This document shows positions 12,601 through 19,738 of a stretch of 35,369 bases of DNA, in pieces. Every line of letters begins with the position of its first letter. The stretch's first letter is position 1. Under the pieces are notes generated by a model. It was not told the DNA's origin. It saw nothing but the letters and a program-made list of their open reading frames with translations, and searched no databases. The translations under genes were made by a program, and so were the position numbers. The stretch comes from Verrucomicrobiota bacterium (GTDB lineage Bacteria; Verrucomicrobiota; Verrucomicrobiia; Limisphaerales; JAFGQR01): NCBI GenBank assembly GCA_016935555.1, contig JAFGQR010000048.1, positions 1-35,369 of the forward strand, read 5' to 3'.

Positions 12601-15600
12601 CCAATACACGTCTTGGTCCAAGGTGGGCATGTCCATCCCTTCGGGCGCCCAAAGCCAGGCGACGCTCTTTCGCTGGCGGCAGAACAACCACAGCGGCAGC
12701 TGCTGCGACCATTGGGCGCTGGACGACGTGGCCATTACCACCGGCCCGACACCGCCCGTGATCCTCGGCCAACCCCGGAATCAGATCGCCCTCTACGGCG
12801 GCACCGCCGATTTCACCGTGGTCGCTTCCGGCAGCCTTCCGCTGGGGTATCAATGGCGCTTCAACGGGGTGGACCTGGCCGGCGCCACCAACGCGATGCT
12901 GGTGCTGACCAACGTCCAGGGCGATGCCATCGGCGCTTACTCGGTCCTGGTCAGCAACCGCTACGGGGCCGTCCTCAGCAAGGAGGCCACCCTCGAACTG
13001 GCCGTGGACGATCTGGCCCAGTTCCGCGTGCTCACCCTGACCGCCAACCACAGCCGGACCCTCGAAATCAACAACCTCGCCGGCGACGACCGCGGCGGGA
13101 TCGCCACGTCCGCCGACCAGGTGTTCGTCACCGGCGACAATGCCACGGCCCGCTACGCGCTGTCGGACTTGTCCGGCGGCGCGCGCATTGGCCAGAGTGT
13201 TCAGTGGAACGGCATGATCGCCGACCTGCGGATGCAGCGCGTTTACCTGCTGGGCAACGAGGACACGCCGCTGAGCAACCAGGGGACCGTCACCACCCTG
13301 CTGGAGATCGACGGCCGCACCGGGCTGCGCACCGGACGCCGGATCGACCTGTCCCAGCCCATCCCCGCCACCAGCTCCAGCTCCGGGATTTTCTCCGGTT
13401 ATGCGCGCGGATTGATACACACCGGGACGCGGGCGTATAGCGTCGAGATGCCGTCGGGGCGGGTGGTGGATTTGGGTGCGATGTCAAGTTTCAACCACAA
13501 CTACAGTGAGAGCTGGGCGTATTGGGGCATCGCGGAGCGGGTGGCTGGCACCAACTACATCGTGTTTGTCGAGAACTCGACGAGGATTGTCCGGCGGCGC
13601 GTGCCCGACGGCGATCGGGAGGTGGTCGCCGAGTTCGACGGGTTGAGCGACATGGCCTCGATCACGGTCTCCATTCCCGCAGGCCGCTGGTATTTCCATC
13701 ACGAGGGCTCCTCGCAGTTCTTCGACGGCGACGAGTGCCTCGGCTACGCGGACGCGACGTTCATGGTGGATCCGGGCATTTACCCCTCCCGCTACGAGTG
13801 GGGACCCGTGATCCCGCTGCGCCCGGTAAACACGCCGTTTCCCGTCACTCTCAGCGCCATCAACACGGCCTCGCAGGTCATCACCAATTTCGCCGGCACC
13901 GTCGTCCTCACCGCCCGCACGCTGCTCGGGCAAGAAGTGCCCATGGAGCCCGCCGCCGTGACCAATTTCGTCAACGGCGTTTGGACGGGCGAGGTGACGA
14001 TCCCGCAGGCGGCGGCGGGGGTGACGCTGGTGGCGAGCGACGACAGCGGCATCGTGGGGGTCAGCGCGGCCTTCGACGTCGCCAGCGATTTCGGCGCGTA
14101 TGCGTCGTTCGAGCCCGACCCGGTCGTGGTGGGATTTGAACTCACCAACACGATCCAGGTGGTCAACACCCTGCCGGTGACGGCCACCGGCGTGCGGCTG
14201 ACGCTGCCCGTGCCGGTCGGCGCGGATCTGGTGAGGGTGAGCACGTCGCACGGGAGCTGCGTCAACGACGGCGGCGTGATCACGTGCGATCTGCAGGATC
14301 TTGGCATCGGCGAGGTGGCCCCGGTGACGGTGGTGCTGCGGCCGGCGGTGCCGGGGCTGTTGACGAACACGGTGACAGTGTCCTGCAACGAGCCGGATCC
14401 GAATTTGGCCAACAACATGGTCGAGGCGGTGGCCACGGTGCTCGGGCCGCAGCTGGTGATCGACGACTTGGCGGTCACGGAGGGCGACACGGGCACCCAG
14501 CAGGCCGCGTTCACCGTGCGCCTGTTGCAGACCAGCACCAACACACTCACCGTCCAATACGCCACCGCGTTCGGCTCCGCCAGCACGCGCGATTTCACCG
14601 CCGCCTCGGGCACGCTCACATTCCCTCCCAACACCACGACACAGACGTTGGCCGTCGCCATCCGGGGGGACGCCCTTTACGAAATCGACGAGACCTTCAC
14701 GGTGGCACTGAGCAGCCCGGTGAATGCGTCACTGGGCCGCGGAACCGCCACCTGCACCATCCTGAACAACGACACGATGCCGGCCGTCACGGTGAACGAC
14801 CCGGTGATCGTCGAGGGCGACACCGGCACGTCGAACCTGGTGTTTGCCATCCGCCTGTCCGCCACGGCGGGTGTTCCGGTGACCGTGGCGTATGCCACGT
14901 CCAACGGCACGGCGACCGCGGACAGCGATTACGTGCCGCAAGACAGCAGCGCGACCTTCATGCCCGAATTCCCGGGATTGCTCCGCAATGTGAGTGTGCC
15001 GATCTTGGGCGACGTGGTGGCCGAACCCGACGAGACATTAGTCTTCGACCTGGTGTGGGTGACCAACGCGACGCTGGTCCGGACCCAGGCGCTGGGAACC
15101 ATCCGCGACGACGACATCAAGTTCGTCTGGGACCCGATCCCCTCGCCGCAGCCGTTCAACACGCCCTTCCCCGTGACGCTTTCGGCACGGTATTTCGACG
15201 ACAGCCTGGTGAGCAATTTCAATGGCACGGTGACCCTGCAGGGCAGCCAGGGCCGGATCCTCACCAACACCGTGGGCACCGGCGTCACCACGAACTATTT
15301 CCCGATGGGTGTCAACTACGAACAGGAGCGCACCCAGATCATCTATCTCGCCAGCGAGATCGGCCCGGCGGGTCCGATCACGGCCCTGGCGCTCGATGTC
15401 ACCCAGGCGCCAGCGATCAGCCTGGGGAATTGGACCATCCGGATGAAGCACACCGCGCTCGATTACTACAATTACCCCTACCAGTGGGAAGGCGCCGGCT
15501 GGACGGTCGTCCATCAAGGCACCGCCAGCGTGACCGGCGTCGGCTGGACCACGTTCAACCTCACCACGCCCTTTCCTTACAACGGCAGCAACAACGTGAT

Positions 15601-16729
15601 GGTGGACTTCAGTTTCGACAACAACACCACCGGCCTCCAAGGCTGGTGCCGGACCTCCAGCGACGCCCAATACAATACGCGCACGCTTTGGTACCAGTCC
15701 TACAACGGCTGGTATCCCCTCCACCCGCTGCAATGGAGCGGCGACGGCAGCGACGGCAATTCGCCCTGGCCCAACTCCCACAGCCGCTACCCGAACGCCC
15801 GCTTCATCTTCGACACGCTGAAGTCCATCCCCATCGCGCCCGTGGTCTCCGGCTCCTTCACAAACGGCGTGTGGTCGGGAACGGTTCAAGTGGCGCAGGA
15901 GGAGCAGAACGTGGAACTGACCGCCACGGATGCGCGGCAGCATTTCGGCCGGAGCAACCCGTTTGCTGTGCAGCAGGTCAGCGCCGCCGACCTGGTTCTG
16001 GCCATGAGCGCGCCGACCAATGCAATGCCCCTCGGCAGCAATGTCACGTTCACCCTGGTCCTCCAGAACCTCGGCCCGAACATCGCCCCCTTCCCCATCG
16101 TCACCAACCCCATACCCCCGGGCCTGGCCTTCGTCAGCGCCACCACCAGCCGCGGAAGCGTCACCAACCTCGGCGACCGGGTCCAGTTCAGCATGTTCAA
16201 CCTGCCGGTCGACACCCAGGCCGACCTCACCGTGACCTTCCGCCCCACCACCGAAGGCACCGTCACCAACCGCGCCGCCGCCGGTTCCAGCGTCAACGAC
16301 CCGGTCCCGGCGAACAACGTCGCGGAATTCCCCCTGGCGGTGTTGTGCGCCGACTGCGACCGGGACGGCATGCTGGACGCGTGGGAGCGCGAACACGGCC
16401 TGGATCCCGCCGAGGCGGGGGACGCCGACCAGGACGCCGACGGCGACGGGATGACGAACCTGGAGGAATTCTGGGCGGGCACGGACCCGAACGACCGGCA
16501 GGACGTGCTGTCGTTGGCGATCGAGCATCCGGCGGGTTCACCCGATGTGACGATCGCCTTCACGGGCAAGCCGGGCCGCAAGTATGCCCTGGAACGGCGC
16601 AACGCGCTGGACGCTCCGTGGGTGACCATCGCCGTGTTCAAGCTCGGCTCCGTCGCCACCGTGCACCTCACCGATTTCGGAGCCGCCCAGGATCCGATGG
16701 CCTACTACCGGATCCGCCAACTGCCGTAG
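6629..16729 (+). CDS. Giant secreted multidomain Ig / Calx-beta / DUF11 protein
   Basis: A 3366-residue protein with a Sec-type signal (residues 1-28, VLRRSLFAVATAWATLASSQAS). Approximate domain order: Ig 50-131; Ig 135-215; unassigned module X 221-495; beta-sandwich module Y 500-593; DUF11 600-713; two Calx-beta 715-940; module Y with a DUF4082-like insert 942-1184; DUF11 1188-1305; Ca-binding type-3-like repeat 1307-1356 (DCDEDGIPDTWE, DGDGDGLTNLEEY); Ig 1358-1441; X 1443-1704; Ig 1706-1781; Ig 1782-1880; reelin-like domain 1881-2043; Ig 2043-2126; X 2128-2389; Y 2391-2486; DUF11 2489-2608; two Calx-beta 2609-2831; Y with a different insert 2831-3116; DUF11 3120-3240; Ca-binding repeat 3241-3291; C-terminal beta domain 3293-3366. 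No LPXTG, PEP-CTERM or C-terminal membrane helix is evident. A surface or released adhesive/binding protein is likely. No catalytic domain is recognised. The start ATG directly begins the signal peptide. Confidence 0.93.
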   Translation: MKVTNPVLRRSLFAVATAWATLASSQASTDLAPASSEAVVVRGLISRPEPPAIAVEPLDQTAYPGATVLFSVEATGTEPLYYQWQMGGERLPGATNAALSLPEVQPGDAGGYQVIITNAYGSVTSAVAVLVVYSAPVILRQPQSAAAVAGSNVLFRVGAEGAPPLFYQWQFNGAGLAEQTNAVLLLTNVQAANEGQYRVALSNAYGIVLSDPAVLRLVDYIEDHAHFQVNALTTAGSYAREHAHLTGQHRGGIAASASSLFVTGGGDDDLPEGVTALFPLGTLGGGVALDPGYSLLASDLRTERVYALGYGDDPLDRNGGTVTTLLGIDGETGQLNGQRVDLTMPIDARYNTGLFAGYGQIVVLNLFNQVYSIQLPSGFVSHLGQMNSFSRMVTYYGFWGIAEKTNGVTSLVFVQDTQSIVRRRVPDGLRTTVLTDNSDYGFGLMDSITASPRFGRWYFHHWSWSVFRNRQDNIDQTVGYANAAFTVDSGIYPVRYEWGPLDTLQPAHAPVAVTLTAQTTSRGPAAALNGVVRLSASTPDGQPIAIVPTLASNFVEGTWTGTVTFLEPASNVVLRAEDDLGLIGLTAPLDVSTNDFGVFVYATPEPVSIQQLLTYSIRVVNASPDAATGVRLTNVLPAQVTLVGAASSQGACTPAGDRIVCDLGTLPERAVATVTVQVIPAVAGMLTNAARITRNEPDANPANNEAVVISTVTDPPLAVDDLTIGEGDTGTTNAEFTVWLAYPTTNTVTVQCATANRSAGALDVTATSGTLTFPPNVTTQMFTVPIRGDVRHETHETFLVQLRNPSQAILGDAQAVGTIADNDAPPTLTVADVALTEGDSGTNQLTFSVKLSAVTGLPTPVRYATSNVTATAGVDYLPQAGEVVFMADLPSLTRIINVPVLGDTRAEPDETLVFHLLGASNAVIATSQAIGTIRDNDIRFAWEPIASPQVLGDPVPVTLSARYHDDTLVTTFDGTVSLSALVPSPQVEGRMAGDLVAMGCQGGADYTIGADVVFTEDVRVTHVRHISGVKVTIWDSAGRVVLSQNVASTQGVWRETPVPVPVTLRAGQSYRVAAYTGAEGSFCYAYPWTNTFAHGSIETQYYQMGDAYPNNSLGGSEVFYMVDLVYLAGQPPTPVAVDPGVSASFVNGVWSGEVTFLQAATNVMLRAQDAAGHSGDSNPLDVMEGVAADLDMAMLASANPVAAGSPVVFKLYVANYGPWDATNVVLTNGLPAGLTFQSAWASQGSVTNDGGTLRIDLGTLAGGEGALVVTEFVADQEGAFTNTATVGSAVADPDPANNAVEIVLLVCSDCDEDGIPDTWERLYGLNPADPGDAAGDGDGDGLTNLEEYQHGTNPAVSDLPVILASPEDQRGHSGDTFTFAVVAEGTPPMAYEWYHAANRMAGETNATLALSNVSFGAIGNYYAVASNPYGRATSGVARLILDEDLTFRILDLSPDEALAVDVNNLIGDDRGGIAVSSNRVFLTGDSGTGVWDASTLGEGVAVGTRHDALAADLRTAKVYTLVQGDVPMTGAGTVDALVEIEETKGGLTTNRIDLSAPVALGYGSGIFAGYGCVVLFDNSRSRVHHIALPSGTVSGLGEMPFPSHQGTESWAFWGIAEYLDGVVFLVHVRNSQAIVRTRVPDGLTTVVREFADLSDMASITFSTSRSRWFFHHEGYSQFFSGSEALGSAGARYTTDPGYPLIRGLEGDPVVNQGTRATFRVDAVGSPPLRYQWWHNGVPIPEATDAMLVLTDVGPGDGGIYSVTVSNLVGFADASTPLKILGAPVILIQPVNTVGSVDSLATFSVTAEGALPLFYQWRFQRSGPASASGDVVALPVDIPGATNATLTLLNLTTNDAGLYSVRVSNAFGGVLSRAAELTVVDAGSFTDDFDPDIDLIQWLAFGGVVGDSLLATNYGGSVSGPNSLWFGGDDERSATTRPLNTLSGGGIFFAIRLADGSNEPWETADLPGEGVVFEYSVDNGSTWVEAARYDSSQYTSWSKVGMSIPSGAQSQATLFRWRQNNHSGSCCDHWALDDVAITTGPTPPVILGQPRNQIALYGGTADFTVVASGSLPLGYQWRFNGVDLAGATNAMLVLTNVQGDAIGAYSVLVSNRYGAVLSKEATLELAVDDLAQFRVLTLTANHSRTLEINNLAGDDRGGIATSADQVFVTGDNATARYALSDLSGGARIGQSVQWNGMIADLRMQRVYLLGNEDTPLSNQGTVTTLLEIDGRTGLRTGRRIDLSQPIPATSSSSGIFSGYARGLIHTGTRAYSVEMPSGRVVDLGAMSSFNHNYSESWAYWGIAERVAGTNYIVFVENSTRIVRRRVPDGDREVVAEFDGLSDMASITVSIPAGRWYFHHEGSSQFFDGDECLGYADATFMVDPGIYPSRYEWGPVIPLRPVNTPFPVTLSAINTASQVITNFAGTVVLTARTLLGQEVPMEPAAVTNFVNGVWTGEVTIPQAAAGVTLVASDDSGIVGVSAAFDVASDFGAYASFEPDPVVVGFELTNTIQVVNTLPVTATGVRLTLPVPVGADLVRVSTSHGSCVNDGGVITCDLQDLGIGEVAPVTVVLRPAVPGLLTNTVTVSCNEPDPNLANNMVEAVATVLGPQLVIDDLAVTEGDTGTQQAAFTVRLLQTSTNTLTVQYATAFGSASTRDFTAASGTLTFPPNTTTQTLAVAIRGDALYEIDETFTVALSSPVNASLGRGTATCTILNNDTMPAVTVNDPVIVEGDTGTSNLVFAIRLSATAGVPVTVAYATSNGTATADSDYVPQDSSATFMPEFPGLLRNVSVPILGDVVAEPDETLVFDLVWVTNATLVRTQALGTIRDDDIKFVWDPIPSPQPFNTPFPVTLSARYFDDSLVSNFNGTVTLQGSQGRILTNTVGTGVTTNYFPMGVNYEQERTQIIYLASEIGPAGPITALALDVTQAPAISLGNWTIRMKHTALDYYNYPYQWEGAGWTVVHQGTASVTGVGWTTFNLTTPFPYNGSNNVMVDFSFDNNTTGLQGWCRTSSDAQYNTRTLWYQSYNGWYPLHPLQWSGDGSDGNSPWPNSHSRYPNARFIFDTLKSIPIAPVVSGSFTNGVWSGTVQVAQEEQNVELTATDARQHFGRSNPFAVQQVSAADLVLAMSAPTNAMPLGSNVTFTLVLQNLGPNIAPFPIVTNPIPPGLAFVSATTSRGSVTNLGDRVQFSMFNLPVDTQADLTVTFRPTTEGTVTNRAAAGSSVNDPVPANNVAEFPLAVLCADCDRDGMLDAWEREHGLDPAEAGDADQDADGDGMTNLEEFWAGTDPNDRQDVLSLAIEHPAGSPDVTIAFTGKPGRKYALERRNALDAPWVTIAVFKLGSVATVHLTDFGAAQDPMAYYRIRQLP
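7290..8129 (+). repeat. Module X, copy 1 (within the giant protein)
   Basis: First of three related coding segments of about 260-280 codons. Shared landmarks are RGGIA near the start, VF or LF then TGG/TGD, DLRTERVYAL, GLFAGYG, LPSG..SHLG, WGIAE, LVFVQDTQSIVRRRVPDG, MDSIT and RWYFHH. I do not recognise the family. It follows an Ig domain and precedes module Y. Confidence 0.85.
10955..11740 (+). repeat. Module X, copy 2 (within the giant protein)
   Basis: Second copy, with GDDRGGIAVSSNRVFLTGD, LAADLRTAKVYTL, GIFAGYG, FWGIAEYLDG, RTRVPDG, DMASITFSTSRSRWFFHHEG and SQFF. It follows an Ig domain like the other two, but leads into further Ig domains and the reelin-like domain rather than module Y. 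Confidence 0.85.
12270..12755 (+). other. Reelin-like beta-sandwich domain (within the giant protein)
   Basis: About 160 residues show the reelin-repeat pattern: a Ser-Leu-Trp-Phe strand (NSLWFGGDDERSATTRPLN), the pair EGVVFEYSVDNGSTW, then TLFRWRQNNHSGSCCDHWALDDV, which corresponds to the RFRW..Q.....D.WAIDDV end of reelin subdomains. The match is by eye from remembered family pattern; a related laminin-G/jelly-roll fold is possible. Confidence 0.6.
13009..13802 (+). repeat. Module X, copy 3 (within the giant protein)
   Basis: Third copy, with GDDRGGIATSADQVFVTGD, IADLRMQRVYLLG, GIFSGYA, YWGIAERVAG, YIVFVEN, VRRRVPDG, LSDMASITVSIPAGRWYFHH and SQFFDGDECLG. It ends with DPGIYPSRYEWGP, nearly the same as copy 1 (DSGIYPVRYEWGP), and like copy 1 continues into module Y. 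Confidence 0.85.
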
Positions 16730-16797
16730 GACGCTTCCGGAGCCGCCCGGCCTTGACTGTTCCCGCGCGCGGGCTTGGCGCGGCGAAGTGCCGGTGA

Positions 16798-17205
16798 ATG
16801 CAGCCCCGGGCGCGCCAGTCTAAGAGGCGCATGCGGTTTTTACGGCACTATCGGTCGATGCTGATTTTCGCGCTGGTCTTGGTGGTGTGCAGCGTGATGG
16901 TGATCCGGCAGATCAACCTTAACCAAGGCAAGCATCTCGAGTTGCGCGAGGCGTTCATCCTGCTGTACACCAAGGGATACCAGCCCCAGGCCCAACGCCT
17001 CTTCAACCGCCTCCTCGATGAGGTCGACAACCTCTCAAACCGCCAAGTGCTCGACGACTTCCAACGCACGTTGACCCTCGTCAACCCCCTCCAGTCCGAA
17101 AGCAATAACCTCGTCTGGCAATACCATTGGACCGTCAGCAAGGAAGTCGAGCGCCGCTCCTGGACCACCCTCGAACGGGCCCTCAAGCTCGCCGACCAAG
17201 AATGA
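16798..17205 (+). CDS. Small single-pass membrane protein, unknown function
   Basis: A 135-residue protein with a basic N-terminus (RQSKRRMRFLRHYR), one membrane helix (residues about 20-36, MLIFALVLVVCSVMVI) and a soluble helical remainder of about 95 residues (LREAFILLYTKGYQPQAQRLFNRLL and on), which resembles a single TPR-like helical hairpin pair but is not assigned. Its stop overlaps the next start as ATGA (17202-17205), so it is very likely translationally coupled to the GH-GT2 fusion enzyme and may be its membrane partner. An alternative start at ATG 16831 has AAGAGG just upstream; I keep 16798 but the choice is uncertain. I do not recognise a family. Confidence 0.75.
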   Translation: MQPRARQSKRRMRFLRHYRSMLIFALVLVVCSVMVIRQINLNQGKHLELREAFILLYTKGYQPQAQRLFNRLLDEVDNLSNRQVLDDFQRTLTLVNPLQSESNNLVWQYHWTVSKEVERRSWTTLERALKLADQE

Positions 17206-19733
17206 ACCCCCAGCCGGGCTCCCCCTCCCACCGAGTCGCCGTGGATGGCAAATTCTTCCGGCTTGAGGAGCACAAGTTCCACGTGAAAGGCGTCAGTTAC
17301 GGGCCGTTTGCCCCCGATCCCCAGGGACTCCTGTTCCCGAGCCCGGACCAGATCCGCCGGGATTTCCTCCAGCTCCGAGATTTGGGCGCCAACCTCGTGC
17401 GCGTCTATTGTACTCCACCACTGAACTTTCTGGACCTGGCCGCCGAACACGAGATCCGCGTGTTGGTGGATTTGTCCTGGCCCGGGACCGCGGGTTTCCT
17501 CGACGCGCTGAGTGCGCCTCGGAAAACCCGCGCCGCCATCCGCCAGGCCGTGCGGGACTGCCGGCAGCACCCGGCCATTTTCGCGTTCAACCTCGCCAAC
17601 GAGATCCCGGCAGACATCGTCCGCTGGAGCGGCGTGCAGACCGTCCAGGCGTTCATCGATTCCCTCGTCGGCGAAGCCAAAGCCGCCGATCCCGAGGGCC
17701 TCTGCACCTACGCTGGCTTTCCCCCCACCGAATACCTGTGTCCGCAAGCGGTCGATTTCGTGAGCTTCAATGTCTATCTCCACGAACGCCCCGCGTTCGA
17801 AAGCTACCTGGACCGGCTCCAGATGATCGCCGACGCCAAGCCGCTGCTCCTGACCGAGTTCGGCATCGACGCCTTGCGCGAAGGCGCCGATCGCCAGGCC
17901 GACATCGTCGGCTGGCAGATCGAAGCCGCATTCCGCGCAGGCCTCGCCGGCACGATCGTGTTCAGCTTTACCGACGACTGGTGGCGCGGCGGCATGCCCA
18001 TCACCGACTGGGCGTTTGGCCTCACCACCCGCGACCGACAGCCGCGCCCCGCCTTCGAGGCCGTCCGGAATCATTACCGCCAGACGCCGCCGTTCGCCCT
18101 GCCGGAGCACCCGCGCGTGTCGGTGGTGGTGGCCAGCTATAACGGCGGACGCACCCTCCAAGCCTGTCTGGACTCGCTCTTCCGCCTCCATTACCCCGAT
18201 TACGAGGTGATTCTCGTGGACGACGGCTCCACCGATGACACCCCCGAGATCGCCCGGTCGTATCCCCGGCTGCGCGTCATCCGGCACCCCGAGAACCGGG
18301 GGTTGTCCGCAGCGCGCAACACCGGGATCGCCGCCGCCACCGGCGCCATCGTGGCGTTCACCGACGCCGACTGCCGCGCCGACGAGGACTGGGTGCACTA
18401 TCTGGTCGGGGACTTGCACGGGACATCCTACGTGGGCATGGGCGGCCATAATGTGCTGCCGCCGGACGATTCGTTGGTCGCCTCGGCCGTCATGGTGTCC
18501 CCCGGCGGCCCCGCGCACGTCATGCTCACCGACCGCGACGCCGAGCACATCCCCGGCTGCAATATGGCGTTCCACAAATGGGCCCTGACCGAAGTCGGCG
18601 GCTTCGATCCCATCTTCCGCACGGCGGGCGACGATGTGGACCTGTGCTGGCGACTGCAGGAACGCGGATACAAGATCGGCTTCAGCCCGGGCGGTTTTGT
18701 GTGGCATTACCGGCGGTCCACCGTGCGGGCCTACATGCAACAGCAACGCGGCTACGGCGAGGCCGAAGCGCTGCTCGCCCGCAAACACCCCAAATACTTC
18801 AACGCCATCGGACGCAGCGTCTGGCGCGGCCGCATCTACGCCCCTTCCCGCCCCGGCATCGTTGTCGAACCCCCCATCATTTACCGCGGCCCCTTCGCCA
18901 GCAGCCTGTTCCAAAAACTCTACACCTCCGCGCCCGCCTATGGCGCCATGCTCTGCACCTCCCTCGAATTCCACGTCCTCGTCACCCTCCCCTTGCTCAT
19001 CCTCACCGTCGCGTTGCCCGCCCTCTGGCCGCTTGCCCTCGCCAGCGCTGCCTCCTCCCTCGCCGTCGTCGCCGCCGCCGCCGCCCAAGCCAACCTGCCC
19101 CCCGCCCGGCAACGCTTCTGGTCCCGCCCCCTCGTCGCCGCCCTTTACCTGCTCCAACCCGTCGCCCGCGGCTGGGGCCGGTATCGGCCCCGCCTCCGGC
19201 CGGGTTCGGCTCTCCACCCGGCCGACCGCCGAGCTGCCGCCTCACCCCATCCCTGGCGCCAGCCAGCCGTCACACTCGGATGCTTCTGGTCCGACGGCCG
19301 CGCCGACCGCTACACCCTCCTGCACGCCGTCCTCGCCCGCCTCGAACGCGAACAGTGGCAAACCCGAACCGATACCGCCTGGGCCGATCACGACCTCGAA
19401 ATCTTCGGCCCCCGCTGGAGCCGTGTGCTCCTGACCACCGTCTCCGAACCCCTCGACCGGGGCCGCTTCCGCATCCGGTTCCGGCTGGTTCCGCGCTGGT
19501 CGCTGCCTGCCCGGTGCGTCTTTTGGGCGCTGGTGGGTGTGGAACTTCTCGCCATCGGCCTCCTGGCTCCCCTTCAACCCTGGATCTGGATGCTGCTGCT
19601 GACCGTGCCCCTGCTCCACTGGATCCTCGAACACGAACAGGGCATCCTCCAGCACGCCGTCCTCAGCCTCATCGAAGACGTCGCGCGCGACTTGAACCTC
19701 GCCAGGCCGCCGGCGCCTCCCCTGCCCGCCTAG
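17202..19733 (+). CDS. Glycoside hydrolase (TIM-barrel) - glycosyltransferase 2 fusion, membrane-anchored
   Basis: An 843-residue protein with two enzymes in one chain. Residues about 20-295 form a GH2/GH5-type TIM barrel: HVKGVSYGPFAP, LGANLVRVYCTPP, a candidate acid/base Glu134 in FNLANEIP and a candidate nucleophile Glu219 in LLTEFGID, then FSFTDDWW. Residues about 304-545 are a family-2 glycosyltransferase: VSVVVASYNGG, VDDGS (339-343), the DAD metal site (388-390), HIPGCNMAF and GDDVDLCWRL with the catalytic-base Asp region (477-480). The classic QxxRW is replaced by MQQQRGYGEAE. One or more membrane segments lie at about 588-630, and two more near the C-terminus (FWALVGVELLAIGLL, WIWMLLLTVPLLHWIL). 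It probably builds and trims or transfers a beta-glycan at the membrane. The start is chosen at the ATGA overlap with the preceding gene; the sugar is unknown. Confidence 0.88.
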   Translation: MNPQPGSPSHRVAVDGKFFRLEEHKFHVKGVSYGPFAPDPQGLLFPSPDQIRRDFLQLRDLGANLVRVYCTPPLNFLDLAAEHEIRVLVDLSWPGTAGFLDALSAPRKTRAAIRQAVRDCRQHPAIFAFNLANEIPADIVRWSGVQTVQAFIDSLVGEAKAADPEGLCTYAGFPPTEYLCPQAVDFVSFNVYLHERPAFESYLDRLQMIADAKPLLLTEFGIDALREGADRQADIVGWQIEAAFRAGLAGTIVFSFTDDWWRGGMPITDWAFGLTTRDRQPRPAFEAVRNHYRQTPPFALPEHPRVSVVVASYNGGRTLQACLDSLFRLHYPDYEVILVDDGSTDDTPEIARSYPRLRVIRHPENRGLSAARNTGIAAATGAIVAFTDADCRADEDWVHYLVGDLHGTSYVGMGGHNVLPPDDSLVASAVMVSPGGPAHVMLTDRDAEHIPGCNMAFHKWALTEVGGFDPIFRTAGDDVDLCWRLQERGYKIGFSPGGFVWHYRRSTVRAYMQQQRGYGEAEALLARKHPKYFNAIGRSVWRGRIYAPSRPGIVVEPPIIYRGPFASSLFQKLYTSAPAYGAMLCTSLEFHVLVTLPLLILTVALPALWPLALASAASSLAVVAAAAAQANLPPARQRFWSRPLVAALYLLQPVARGWGRYRPRLRPGSALHPADRRAAASPHPWRQPAVTLGCFWSDGRADRYTLLHAVLARLEREQWQTRTDTAWADHDLEIFGPRWSRVLLTTVSEPLDRGRFRIRFRLVPRWSLPARCVFWALVGVELLAIGLLAPLQPWIWMLLLTVPLLHWILEHEQGILQHAVLSLIEDVARDLNLARPPAPPLPA

Positions 19734-19738
19734 CCCGC

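Noticed and set aside
9182..13420. A 1412-codon minus-strand open frame opposite the giant gene
   Set aside because: Same kind of antisense shadow; the plus frame has continuous recognisable domains across the whole stretch.
16848..19217. A 789-codon minus-strand open frame
   Set aside because: Lies opposite the GH-GT2 fusion, whose motifs are clear; the antisense translation has only low-complexity Gly/Glu/Ala sequence.
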